NCBI GenBank assembly: GCA_022747635.1
Contig: JAKTNV010000078.1
Location: 1,550,001 to 1,614,000 of the forward strand
DNA from: Hetaerina americana
Taxonomy: Eukaryota > Arthropoda > Insecta > Odonata > Calopterygidae
Reading direction: 5' to 3'
DNA length: 64,000 nucleotides
Shown: positions 48,759 through 61,880 of the stretch, one piece after another
Numbering within the stretch: position 1 is the first letter of the stretch
Layout: the number at the start of each line of letters is the position of its first letter
The notes under the pieces: model-generated
Database searches by the model: none
The model's input: only the letters and a program-made list of their open reading frames with translations
Told to the model about the DNA's origin: nothing
Translations under genes and position numbers: made by a program

Positions 48759-51700
48759 TATTACTCTAAAAAATTACTTTCCCGAGAGAGGAGTTAAGTA
48801 TCAGATTTGAGGATAAAATTCTTTGCCGATATAAGTAGTATTGATTATTTTATGGAGCCCCAATAGCAAGTAGCACGCTGGAAACACTGTCAAATGCCTT
48901 GATGTCTAGCATTACCAAACAATTGTAAACCTCATATCAAAATGAGAGGGGTATTTTTGCACCCAAGAGGTCGTGAAATATGTCTCGCCGTTGTACATAT
49001 ACCTTTTAATGCATGGATAATTTTTGCCCACCATAATTTTTCAGAAGCTCCTGGTGAGTCTCTCAGCTCCATTCGCGCGACATCTTTCCCTCCTATACCC
49101 TAACCACTTCCTTCCGATTTTCCATGTCATTCACTTCCCGTCCTGTGGGACCGTTCCACACCGCAAACCACCTACGCACAGCATCCTGTTTTACGCACAT
49201 CCCGCAGTAGTGCCAGCAGGCCGAGCAGCTTTGAAATATCGCGCTAAAAAAACAATCGACGTAGAATGAAGACACGAAACCATCCGAGGACGTGTGCAAC
49301 TCTTGCCTCGTGCGCAATACGTAATATTTATATCCAAGTGTTATACCCAACTCAAGCATCTTATGCGTACTTTGGAAATCGCTAATCCTTGTACTCTTCC
49401 TACTGGGACGTCCGTCCTGTATTGCGCAAGGACTCTCATTGATTGTGGAATGTTGAATAATCGAGGTCGGGAAAAGAAAAGAATAGAAATTCTTGGACTC
49501 CAAGATGGCAGATTAGTGTTTGGAATTAAAAACTGGTTTAATGGAATGTAGTTCGCTTTTGTGTTTAGTGCAGTTTTAGACTGGGCTTAGGAGTTAAGCG
49601 ATTCTTAGTCTTAAAAATCACTCTGGCTCATGAATTGCAGTTTTTCTGGGCTCATCATAAGTCCGCCGTTGACTTGATACTCACAATAATTTCAGAAATA
49701 CGCAAAGTAAATTCAATACACATGCACAGATTAAAACCAATATCCGAACGTGTGAAATAAGGAGAGGCCGTAAGGTATAATTTTCGTGAGAGAAAAAAGG
49801 TGTACTCGTATATCGCGGCTTTTATACATCAAAAAGAATTTTTGAAAAAATATTCCTTTCTAGGGATTACTTTTTTATGACGACTCAACAACTATATTTA
49901 CATTTGTATATGTTTACAGCAAATTATTTATATCTCATGAAATTTATACAAAACCCACCATGAGACAGAATAACGTCACATTGCAGATATTTAATTACTT
50001 CAATTATGTGAATTGGTTGACTTAGTAGTTTATTCACCGAGGTTAACGATTTAGTTTCATATGAATAAGATTTCCGGTACCGGAAAAATCCAATTGAAGG
50101 AAAAACAGGGAAATGACAAACGTAATGACGCATTGTAATCTTAGAACAAGGATGATTAAAAGAATTTTGTAGTAGCAGCATATGCCTTGGATTTGCACCA
50201 TGTACTTATTATGATAGCAGTGTCACAATGCTTGAAGTTATTTAAAAACAATTAATGAATTGAACCTTTACTGCCAACTGAGTTCAGTTTTTGTTGCCTT
50301 TATTTGGCTGATTTTAACGGGAATAAAAAACTATCTGGCAATGTGCTTCGCCATGTCGGATCGAAATAATATTTTAAATATTTTTTAACTGAACATATTC
50401 TTTCCTCCATCATCTTCATATATAATGACTTTATCATACTTTCCCTCCTCTCTTGGCTCGGAGAGCTAACCTGTAGCTACAACCATGACTGTAAGTAATA
50501 CCGAATGATTACATTTCATCTCGTGCTTAACGAGAAGAGTAGTAAGACTTAATAGACATAAAGGGAATTTTTTAACTTGCAAAAATATACTTATGATCAT
50601 TAATTTTTTAAACAACGGAAAACTAATCTTATCGATTATAGAACACTGGCTTAAGCTACGCAGGCATACAATTATCAAACATATACCTTCCCCAAAATTT
50701 ATTTCCAGTCATATGGCCTCTGGCAAAACTGCGACGAATTTCTCCCAGCCGGTCGTCCCCATCGTCTTCCGGACGATGAGTAGTTGCGACTGTCGCGACT
50801 TCACAGCCGGAAAAAAAACCGGATTGCATCCTCCCTGCTTTTATTTCTGTTTTTCGCCGTAATTGTGTATCGTACGACACCACAGGCGTCAACATACTCT
50901 CTCGCTTCCTTAGACGATACCATGAATCAAACACAATCCATGAATGGTTTTCCCGGAGTGCTGCGTGGTTACAAATGATATCAACACTGTTCGCTTCCCA
51001 CCACAGAAACGCCTCTGGGCAGAAGACCTTGCACCTCTCCGTGATGGGATTGCAGAAAGAGTGAGGTAGCGGAACTGCTCTCGGAGGAAATTCCAGTTTC
51101 CATTACAACTGTCGGTTAGTTTCAGGTGTAACAAGAATAATCAGAGGTCTTTCTTCCAAAACAGGCGCCAATGGGAATTCCCGAAAAAATAATGCTCTCT
51201 CATGAACACGCAACTGCCTTACTTTTCAAAAGGTTAACTATGACGCGAGCGATAGTCAGAGGGTTTCCGTTTTATCATACCTTGAGTTTTTAATTACAGC
51301 AATCTCCGAATAAATGATAATTTTTCCCTCAGGTAGACGAAATTTGGGTTCATTTTTGGACATAAATATTAGATAAAGAGACATGCAGTAATTTGCCACG
51401 TGATACCGCCGTACGGACAGCTGGTGATGATTGGCAAATTTGCCTGCGGTGGATGCCAAGGGGAATACAGTTCGTCGGTGTTATACTAATTTTCATGCAA
51501 TGATGCGAAATTTTACGCGCTGACACGTACACGTCAATCGGTTGAGAATAACAAGATTTGTTGTCAAACTTTACGACAAAATTTGAATTGCATTAATTTA
51601 ATTTACAAGAAAGTTTAATTACCCTGATACTAACAAAGACATGCGGAATACCTAAAAAGGATAAGAATAGATGTGAGGGAAGAATGTACTCATGAAAACA

Positions 51701-52485
51701 ATTGAGATTCCGACTGGAATAAATACAGACTAAATGCAGAGTTACAGCATCTGCTAATGTTCACGTATTTGTGAATCTTCCCTAATCGACGAACTCATAA
51801 AAATATATGGCTATCACTAAAAATAGATAACGCACTTGGACAACAGACAATAATTCGGTGATGAATCGTGAAAAAAAATTGACTAGAATTGGTGCCAAGT
51901 GTTGCCAGTGATGCTTTTGGAACTATGGCCGTGATACCGGAAGAAAGTGATCTATTAACTGCATTTGAGCATACATATTATTCTGGATCTCAATAATGGA
52001 CGCATAAGAGCGAAAAAATTATTTTCTCGAGCATAGCACTTGTGGCCAATAATTTTTACATCTCACACCAGACTTGTGGATAAAGACGCTGGTGCAATAA
52101 TTGCTTGAAATGTGGAAAATTAATAAATATTCAAATGATTTTATTCAATTTTGCACTGAAAGCATAATGCGAACCAAACTACAGGAGATTCCTCTTAAGT
52201 ATTACGAAACACTGCTTCGAAAGTTTTTTTCATAAATGTGACTCCACTAATGCATCATACAGGGAATGGTATCGGGTGATTTTTTCAAGGACTGATAACG
52301 GTCTTTGACGTTTTATACAAGAGAATACTACAACTCGCGAAATTAAATTTTTTATTCAGTTCAATTCATCTCCGATGCAGAAAGGACCCCTGGCGAGTGA
52401 AAATATAATGCAAACAACAACGAAGTGGAGGCGCAATTAGTCTCGCATATCGTCCGATTTCGTGACGAACATCATTTCCCCGTGC
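48759..52485. other. Spacer of the inverted duplication: unique DNA, no gene seen
   Basis: AT-rich, no accepted gene. Antisense frame 49093-49503 (136 codons) overlaps a shorter sense frame and has no domain I recognise. A balanced stretch at about 50690-51150 contains only short overlapping frames. Confidence 0.5.
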
Positions 52486-52489
52486 GAAC

Positions 52490-53340
52490 CACTTGAAGGG
52501 AAGGAAGGAGGCGAAGTGAGGGGGGGCAGGGAGGGAGGGGGGGAAAGGGAAGGAGTTGATAGGAAGGACGAAAGAAGTGGTTAGGGAGTCCGCCCGCGCA
52601 ACAATTGGGCCATGACTAAGAGACCAACCAAGATGGCGCCCTCGCACACACTTTACTACATTCCCGACCCCTTCCCTCCCTTTCCCCCCCTCCCCCATAC
52701 AACCTCCTTTCCTCCCCGGTAGCCGCACGCGCGCGCGTGAGGACGCAAAAGTGGACACAGGAAGAGAGGGAAGGAGGGAGGGAGGAGGTCCCCGACGCAG
52801 CCGGTCATCGTCGTCGGGCTGACGCTCGCGTGATGTACGCCGGACGCGTGACGCCGCCCCGCGATTCCGTGACGTCTCGTGGTGAACCTTCCGATTGTTT
52901 TATTTCCTCCGCGAATTCATATATCCCCCCCCCCCCCACCACTCGCCCCGCCATTCCCTGAAGCCGACCGCCCACTCAAAGCGTCCCGTCAGTCCGGCGG
53001 GCACCATCTTCCTCGTTCCTCGGACCCCTTTCTCTTCCCTTTCCCCGCCCATTCCATCCCATCCGCATACCCGCGGCGAGCGCATCCACCACCCATTCTC
53101 CACGCCCTACCCCGCCGTTTCCCCCTGGCCCCTCCACCACCTCCCCAGTCGACCGAGTATCCTTTACGTCAGCCGACACGATAACGACGACAACGACAGC
53201 CCGACAAAAGGACCGTATTTTTATTCTCTTTAATGTGTTTTTTTTTGAGGACGTGGGAGTGGAGGTGGGATGGACTAGAGTCGGGAGGAGTGCCGGTGAG
53301 CAAGCGGAAAGAGACCGGAAGGAGGAGGTTTTGGTTCCGC
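52490..53340. promoter_or_regulatory. CpG-rich compound tract (possible promoter or regulatory DNA)
   Basis: A purine-rich stretch (52490-52570) is followed by AACCAAGATGGCGCCC near 52627-52642 and a pyrimidine-rich stretch (52660-52720). Next come an alternating CG run CGCACGCGCGCGCGTG (about 52725-52740), a GA-rich stretch, and a CpG-dense core at about 52790-52890. The tract ends with a C-rich block starting with a 12-C run near 52926. CAAGATGGCG resembles the YY1/Pho motif often found near animal promoters. No downstream exon is recognisable, so a promoter is only a possibility. Frames here are compositional. Confidence 0.3.
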
Positions 53341-54505
53341 AGCCCCGAAAGATAGGACTTCCAATCATTATCGTGCTTTCTCTATGGTGGGTGTACGGTC
53401 TGATTGCCGATTTCGACTCGGAGAGAATCGCTAGGATTTGGTGATTATTAGATGCCAAAATACCACCCGATGACTCACTCCGAATATCTAAAGGTATCAT
53501 ACCTATCAACGGTCGAATTTTAGCATCCCAAATAACATATTTTTCTTTGGTGAATTTCGATATTTAGTAATGCTGTTTTATGCCTCCTTCTGTTGGTAAA
53601 CTGTGAGCTTAAAATCTTTCAGAAGCAGCTATGCCAGAAAAGTACAAACTGGGATCAAAATATTTGTAATTTTTTGCTGGCAACACAATGACTTGCAATA
53701 TCCGCATTGGAAAGCCCATTCACGTAAGGATGACTACGTGACCCAACAGCTAAATGGTCGCAACGGGAATGCAGACAATCATTCAACTGAATTTGACCGC
53801 CAGGAGATATCGTATTGTTCCCTTTTAAAATTTTAACGTTGAACAGTGGACTAAAGCATGCATTTCATAATTTTTTTATACTATCATTTTTTAATATTCT
53901 TTTCGAATCGTGCCATAATTTTGGTAGGATATCAGGTAAAAATCTTTAAATTATGTTAAAAAAATATGCACAAGAATAATGTGAAAGAAACCTTTCTACA
54001 TTGCTTGCTATCTCACAAAAAATACATTCTTACAACTTCACATGTAACAGAGTGGCCGGTAGAAAATATGACAAAATAGACGTTACGTACGATATCTGAA
54101 CTGTTACCTCATAATCGTATACATCAGATTATTTGTCCGTAAAAGTTTTAAAATTCCAAATAGTTATTACTTAATGCAAAGGTTAGACTGTTACTATTTT
54201 AAAATGACTACCTCTCCAAAAAGTATTGACACGGAAGCTTATACCTTCCTTTTGTGATTCTTAGGTGGACCCTCGAAAAAAATCAGTGGAACGAAAGACA
54301 GGAGATTGCTTCATGAACAGAAATTATAAGGCGTACTCAGTCTTTCCGCATAAAGAGACGCATCTTTTCATCTGCAGGTGGAAGAGATGTCATTATATCA
54401 AAGCGAAGCCGTTATGTTAAGCCGAGTTCGCATGCGAGACTGAACGCTGGCCAGAGATGATCGCGTCACCGTAACAGCCTCGAAACCACAAACATATTTT
54501 CATTC
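53341..54505. other. AT-rich unique DNA, nothing recognised
   Basis: No accepted gene, repeat or RNA signal. Confidence 0.5.
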
Positions 54506-54509
54506 CCTT

Positions 54510-54935
54510 GGAGTCGAATGGAGGGGGGGCAGGTGAAAAGAATAGGAGAAAAAACAAAACCCTTTCATTCTGTCCACTAGGACATGGCGAAAAAGGCACT
54601 GAGGGTAGGGGAAGGGGGAGAAAAACAAATGCGTCTTCCCGATTCGAGGGGTTCAGGGGAAGAAAAGAGAAACTTTACGGCGCCTGTCTGCAATGACTTA
54701 TTTTTTTCCACCAAATTGTCTTCCTATGCTTTACTCACCGCTGATTTCCCTCTCGCAGACAGCCAACCGTGAGGATGAAGGAGTAAGGGGGGAGAGAGGG
54801 GGGGAAGGAGGAGGAAAGATGGCGAAGTGCGTGACAGGGAGGAGAGCGGAAGCGTGGGACGGAAAAGTGGGGCGCGGGAAGGTGGGCGATTCGGAAGGAA
54901 TGGGGCCGAAGACGAGGAGAGGGAGACTTCACTGA
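54510..54935 (+). other. Purine-rich island
   Basis: Two purine-rich blocks (about 54515-54680 and 54775-54935) separated by CT-richer sequence. The second has GGGGGGAGAGAGGGGGGGAAGG and GGAAAGATGGCGAAG near 54814-54828, the same AAGATGGCG word as at 30.2 and 52.6 kb. The frames are compositional. Confidence 0.5.
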
Positions 54936-55172
54936 TCGGGAAGGGTCAGCGGATGGTAACACGGGATGAGGGGAAGAGGATATCCATGTTATGAGACAGA
55001 CCATTGGGCTTTATAAGGCATGAAAATTTCTGGATGTAGTCAAAAATAGGTGTTTTTTTATGCTAGCAGTTTTTGAGTAAAACAATTCGTAGCGGTAGAT
55101 TGAAACGCTCTTTTATCCAGCTGACAATTGTTCAGGAGAAAACGCCACAACCATTGCAAAATGAAAAGCCAG

Positions 55173-55268
55173 AATACATCTACAACTACAGTATTTCTAT
55201 ATCAACATACACAATACCCCTATATCCGTCGCAATGGCGTGTGGCGGGGGGTTTTATGGCACCAGCCA
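55173..55268 (+). repeat. GGCGGGGGG hairpin-type repeat, copy 1
   Basis: It contains ATACATCTACAACTAC upstream, then CAATACCCC, CGTCGCAATGGCGTGTGGCG, GGGGGTTTT and GCACCAGCC. The word order (ACATCTACA, ACCCC, a CCGCC-type half, GTGTGGCGGGGGG, CACCA) matches copies at 59.3, 59.4 and 61.9 kb. From memory, similar short repeats are common in insect genomes, but I cannot assign a named family. Confidence 0.6.
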
Positions 55269-56300
55269 TGCATGCAGAATTATTAGTTTACACATTTAAT
55301 TTTATCATGTTAGCTAATGTACAAAGACTCACCTGCACGTTTAAGTCTGTATAAATCGAGCAACAATTGTTGCATTCGACCAATTCATCAAATTCAAGCA
55401 TTAAATTTATTTTTTCGCGCTATTAGGTTCGTTTCTGTCATGATTGTGTGTTGTTCGAGAGAAGATCGCTGACTAGAATCTGTCTGTAGCGGTGCCATCC
55501 CCTATATACCTGCATTTTTTATAGATTATCTATTTTTAAATCTTCTAAATATTACAGTTCACTTCATGAAATTAACCAAAATATCTTCCGTTTCAATATG
55601 CTACTTATGAAAGTGGTTTTGTGTGAAGCTATTTTTCCTGAATTTTTATCATATATTAATGGCATATGAGCCCTAAATCCTAGTGCTAAGAGGTGGCTCA
55701 TGCATAAGAACATTAATTTGTTGATGACTTGAACAAGCAGAATTAAGCCGGCGGGTATCTCGAGTCTGAAGAAATCAAGCCAAATGGTTTAATTTTGGTT
55801 TCTCGGAGCAAAGAAACGAATCAACCCAAAAACGTGATCATGCCATAGGAACGGCTAATCTGACCAACAGTTAACAATTACCGATTTGAGATATATAATA
55901 CGACCGGGGGACCTCAGCTATTTTTTCATGCAGTTCAAGTAGGTTCACCTGATCTTGGAGACAATTTGATGGTGAAGATGGTGATACGACTAACTGAATC
56001 GAACAAATAGTTTCATAGCCCCTTAAGAAAATGCTTACTCCAACATCTTTAGGCAAGATTTACGATGCTGAATCTTTCTTCTTCTAGGTGACTGGCGGTA
56101 TGCTACAAATCAATTCGTCTTATCCATAAAATTTTTAAAACTTCAGTCAAACTGCAGATACATATCACAATAATAACTGTAGGAATACTTTACTATTATT
56201 GACTGCTAACTAATTGTGGGATAATCATATCCAGGACTTAAGGTAAAATACGGCTTTGTGGTGTGACAAGAGGAAAAAGCTTATTCTCTACAAGCCAAAG
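55269..56300. other. AT-rich unique DNA, nothing recognised
   Basis: No accepted gene, repeat or RNA signal. Confidence 0.5.
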
Positions 56301-56350
56301 TATTTATTTGTGATGATGACACTGTGTGTCAAAACCGGTCATAAATAAAT
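56301..56350 (+). ncRNA. Hammerhead-ribozyme-like motif, probably decayed
   Basis: GTGATGA (56310-56316), a short hairpin GACAC-TGT-GTGTC (56318-56330), AAAA, then ACCGGT and C (to 56340). Flanking TATTTAT (56301-56307) and ATAAATA (56341-56347) are complementary and would close helix I. The order is that of a type I hammerhead with a minimal ACCGGT helix III, as described for Penelope-like elements. Two invariant core bases differ (C to G in CUGAUGA, G to A in GAAA), so this copy is predicted to be inactive. A fortuitous resemblance is possible. Confidence 0.35.
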
Positions 56351-57160
56351 GTTGTATTTTGTGAAGCTGCAATATCTTACCACTTACACGGTTACAAAAA
56401 ACTAAAAATCAACGAATTTGTTTTCAGAAGGAATAATTCTACTGTAACATCCAAGTTAGGATATAATTTATGGTATTACTCAATAATTGGATAGGAAATA
56501 TTGTCACAACCAGTGGCGAGAGGGATCTGAGAGAAAAGAGAGGATATATTGATAATATCATTCATAGATTTTATCTAATATTCTCGGGCTAGAATGAAGG
56601 AATGGAACAAATGAGAGGCGACAAGGGTTGAGGCAAGGGTACGCGGTTGTGAGGGAGAAAGGTGAAAGGAGTAAGGTAGGGTGGCGTGGTCGATAATAGA
56701 GGCAAGGAAAGGGAGGTTCAGGGACTCGGCACGGAATCAGTAATGTATTAGTCATAGATGAGTAATGCATTCCGAGACTCAGAACACCCTGACTGGGGGG
56801 AAGTTTATGAGGAAAAGGAGAGAGGGGAGCTGTTTCCATGCCGTTACTGGCCAACTCTTGCCACAATGCACTCAGCCATGATATGTTGTCCCCTTACATA
56901 TTCGCGACAAGGCGCGTGCGGTGTGAATCACGTCACATATCCTCAGCAAGTTTCAACTCGCGAGGGAGAATCAATTGTGAGGCCTAATATGTGACCACGG
57001 GAAAATCCGAATCAATAAGAGTAAGTACCTGCTCGGTCGGAGACAGCTCACACTTGACTTGGACGAGCTACTGACAATCGTGGTGAATGAAGGCTTATGG
57101 TTAATTTACAACATACCTACGCACCGAGGACCTAATCCAATATGTGTGTATGTATATATT
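56351..57160. other. Unique DNA with a small purine patch
   Basis: A purine-rich patch lies at about 56580-56725 (GGGAGAAAGGTGAAAGGAG, GGAAAGGGAGG). No gene was accepted; the 102-codon antisense frame is compositional. Confidence 0.45.
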
Positions 57161-57162
57161 AT

Positions 57163-57195
57163 AATAAATAAATACATAGATAGATAAATAAATAA

Positions 57196-57258
<63 letters not shown>
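57163..57258. repeat. (AATA)n then (TA)n microsatellite
   Basis: AATA/GATA units (about 57163-57200) run into about 29 TA units. It forms the left border of the fold-back element. Confidence 0.95.
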
Positions 57259-57262
<4 letters not shown>

Positions 57263-57540
57263 GAGTATATCGAGTTAGCACTAGCGAACCAAAACAAAAA
57301 CACAGAAACATACAAAAAAGAAAAGAAACTCAAGACGTTTACGAATTTTTTGTGGTCAAGCCACCTTTCTCAAGGAAGAGATGGAAGGGACCCTTCCTTC
57401 CTTCTCTTCCTTGAAAAGAAGTTGCTTCCTTCTCTTCCTTGAGAACGGTGGCTGGACCACCGAAAATTCAAAAACGTGTGGGTTTCTTTTCTTTATTGTG
57501 TTTTTGTTCGCTAGTACTAACTTGATATACATTATTATTT
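57258..57540. repeat. Fold-back element (imperfect long inverted repeat)
   Basis: The left arm (about 57258-57390) and right arm (about 57425-57540) are imperfect reverse complements. Outer ends are ATATCGAGTTAGCACTAGCG and CGCTAGTGCTAACTCGATAT-like (CGCTAGTACTAACTTGATAT on the right). Further in are GTTTTTG, GAAAAGAAAC/GTTTCTTTTC, GGTGGC and TCAAGGAAGAGA/TCTTCCTTGA. The centre holds a direct repeat CTTCCTTCTCTTCCTTGA at about 57396-57413 and 57425-57442. GGTGG-CTGGA-CCACC-GAAA at about 57447-57464 is itself a hairpin. The element is flanked by TA microsatellites on both sides. No coding capacity. Confidence 0.85.
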
Positions 57541-57564
57541 AACAATCGTGAGACTTTCACATAG

Positions 57565-57595
57565 GTTATATATGCATATATATACATATATATAC

Positions 57596-57664
<69 letters not shown>
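57565..57664. repeat. Compound TA/(CA)n/(TA)n microsatellite
   Basis: TATATGCATATATATACATA, then about 13 CA units (57596-57621), then about 21 TA units running into the mariner end. This is the flank of copy 2 that copy 1 lacks. Confidence 0.95.
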
Positions 57665-58800
<1,136 letters not shown>

Positions 58801-59269
58801 TATATCTGATTACATTAAGAAGACATATAATGAAAACCATTAAAAAGAGCGGGCTTACATGCAACTTAGTCGCTAATTTTCAGGTAGTGTTGCACTCAGG
58901 CAGGACGGACAATTCACAGATGCATTAGGACCAGGTAGATCAGACCACAAAGATAAAATAAGGGAGATATATTCCAGTACAGATGGATACAAATACTTAT
59001 TCTTTCCCCGAACAATCAGAAATCATAATAGTAAGAAACCGAAGTCACTTTAGAAATAATAAAAACATTGAATTTACAAGTCGGAACAAAATTAAACATT
59101 GTAAAGATGTTAGGTATAATTCCAGGTTAATGTGTATGTTAGTTGGTAGTTTGAGTGTTTGCATGTGTTTGGGGTGTAAGTGTTCTTGCATGAATTCATA
59201 CCATGTTTTTTTGTGAATGTATGAATTTGTGGTTTTTGCATGCGGTTATTTTTTCTTTTCCATATTACG

Positions 59270-59408
59270 GGTGGTGTCCTCACACCCCCCGCCACACGTC
59301 CTTGCGGGGCATTAAGTAGATGTATATATAGGACTACACATTTATTTACACGAGACTACGTCTCCCGGCCCAACGGCGCATGGCGGGGGCGTGGACACCA
59401 GCCATTAA
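59270..59408. repeat. GGCGGGGGG hairpin-type repeat, inverted pair
   Basis: On the minus strand, 59322-59270 reads CATCTACTTAATGCCCCGCA, AGGACGTGTGGCGGGGGGTG and AGGACACCAC. On the plus strand, 59360-59408 reads TCTCCCGGCCCAACGGCGCA, TGGCGGGGGCGTGGACACCA and GCC. Both match the copies at 55.2 and 61.9 kb, so two diverged copies lie head to head within 140 bp. The pair begins about 90 bp outside the end of the inverted-duplication arm. Confidence 0.65.
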
Positions 59409-59473
59409 GTGAGTTGAGGGGGAATGTAACTTTTATGTTCCTAACTATTTTCGCCAGTGCCTACCTATTTGTC

Positions 59474-59782
59474 TCAGTGCTTCCCCCTTGAGTTCTTGTC
59501 GTGAAGAGTGCGGGGGATAAACAAATGCTTGAATACATTCGTTCGGCAGTTTATCTCTCTTATTTTGTGATAATTCTCTGTCCTGCTGATTTCATTGGGG
59601 GACTGAATTATATCGTCTGTGTCGGATAAAAAACCACGCAATTGATATCTCTGCGATAGGTTTAATCTTGCTCTGAGTCTTTGCATATCTAACGGTTCCT
59701 ATTCCAGATCTTGTAGCAAATGTGTAACGTTTTGCATTCTCTCGTACTTAATGGTGGTATCAAACTTGCGTACTGTACTCAT
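59474..59782 (-). pseudogene. Possible small ORF remnant, unknown
   Basis: From ATG at 59782 the minus strand reads MSTVRKFDTTIKYERMQ and on for 27 codons to an in-frame TAG. It then continues open (QRLRARLNLSQRYQLRG...) to a stop at 59474, 102 sense codons in all apart from that TAG. Composition is ordinary and charged, unlike the low-complexity frames elsewhere. I recognise no domain. It may be a transposon-derived ORF with one nonsense change or simply a chance frame. Confidence 0.2.
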
Positions 59783-61880
59783 ATCGTTTGAATCATTGAA
59801 TCACTTGCTAACTAATAATTCTTTACCGTAACGTGAACATAAATAACACGAAAAAATTGGTATCATTAGTCTACAGATTACTATGAGACGCATGAATAAC
59901 AAAATTCTGTTCAAAAGTAAACCTCATGCACTGGACTGCAGGCGCAATTCTGTCATTGTGTAAATTTTTTTAATCGGATCGTGGCGTACGGATCGTGTAA
60001 CAATCGATTCGGTGACCGATAAAAAATAACTATACTCAGTAAAAAAAATCCTTTTTTAACCTACAGAGAACCGCGGAGGGAAAGCGGTTTAACGGCGTGC
60101 AAGAACATAAAGGCGTCACGAGTGCCTCCCATTTATAATCATCGCTGACTGATATATCCTAACGCGTATACATCCCGCAACACGAGTTTACCCGGAGGCC
60201 GCTCGATTAAGATTTATCGTCCCCCGTGAACCTTGGCCGCAGATTCAATTTGCTTAATGGAGGTGCTGTCAACATTACTCCACAGAAACTGCTCGTACAA
60301 AGGTAAAGATTCTAAAAATGTGACACAGGCTGATGCGACACATGCGACGACAGCAGATCACGTGTGTATTCAATGGAGTATATTTGAGTCCTTCAGAATT
60401 TAATTCGTAGTACAGAGGCCACGACTTCCACGATTTCTTTGTCATCATTTTTCACTTCAAAGAGAGATATATTAAAACATCTAAGGATTGCCTCCGCACA
60501 ACTGAAACAGTAGTGATAGTGACACGAGGAGGGACACATAGATAATAGTTAAATGATTTTTTAAATCATTGATATATTTACTAAACTATGGAATCGATCG
60601 TCATGATAATGATTTCGTAATTTGGAACAAAGGCACATTTTTTAGGTAATCGGTTTTCACCAGTAATGCCTTTTTATTTTAGACACACTTCTTTCGCCTC
60701 TTTTTTTCACATTTCTGCATGCTCGTCCATTCCTGGGACAATAGTAACCCTCACTTTGAGAGACTCTTCGACTGCATTCGCCCATACATTTCTCAATCTA
60801 CTCCTTCTCTCAAACCATTCACCGTTCTCTCATCATTCTGCTGAAATATTCGTCTCTCATGCATTCTTCAAGCAGGATCACACAAACAGAGCACACTTCC
60901 TAAAAGCTTGTATATTACCGGAGCATAAAATTCACGTTCTTTCATGCCCAACTCATTCTCGACCCCGGTCTTCTTTTCGTACTACAACCACTACACATTT
61001 ACAAGTAAACCATACCCTCCATGTTCAGACAACATCCTATCCTGAAATACCCTAGTTTCATTTTCACACAATAATATGGGGGTTCACTTTCATGTACAGC
61101 TCTTTTTGCAGTCATAGGCGAACATTCAATATTTTGAGGGATAGTTGAGGCCGATACTTTTTTGAATTCCATAGTTGTACAACAGGAAGAACATTCATTA
61201 GTTTATAAATTCCACATTTCTACAAGGGACCACCAAATTCTCCATCAACATTCACATTCCTCAAAATCTCTTCAACTGCCCCATCATCTTCAGCATACTT
61301 TCTATCAATGCATATAAAATCATCTAATTTTGAAAATTTCTCGGCCAAAGCAATCGTTCTACCCATTCTCATAATCGAAGACAACTTCTTTCATTTTGAA
61401 CATATATACCCTTAATTTCTCTCTCTTTTATCTTAATGAAGTTATCCACGTCTCTGGCATACAGTATATTATGAACTCTCAAAATGTATTCCGTTAAAGT
61501 TTTACGTCGCCTTGAGTTACGTAAACGGTGCGGAATGAATTGAACCATTGGGAAACGCAAAAAACGTCCACCACTACGAACCAAAAAAAAATTCCTTAAG
61601 CCGCCGGCGTTTAGTCATGACCCTGCGTGGAGCTCGCACCGTTGACGTATCATTATGTCAACGATTGCAGCAGAAACCGCGGGGATATGGGCGATACCAC
61701 AAGTGAACTAGAGCCGAGCAGAAAAGAAGAGGCCATCCCTCTAGTGACTGGAATATAGCCCTAAATATGTATATAATATTTATACAGCCGTTATATCCCT
61801 TGAAGATACATAATAAATTACATGTCATTGAAGACAACGAGGCAAATAGGGACGAGGATAAATGTTGATTTTATGGACTT
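59783..61880. other. AT-rich unique DNA, nothing recognised
   Basis: The 129-codon frame at 60666-61055 is Ser/Thr/His/Phe-rich and lies in a C/T-rich stretch. No domain is recognised and it is not accepted. Confidence 0.5.
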
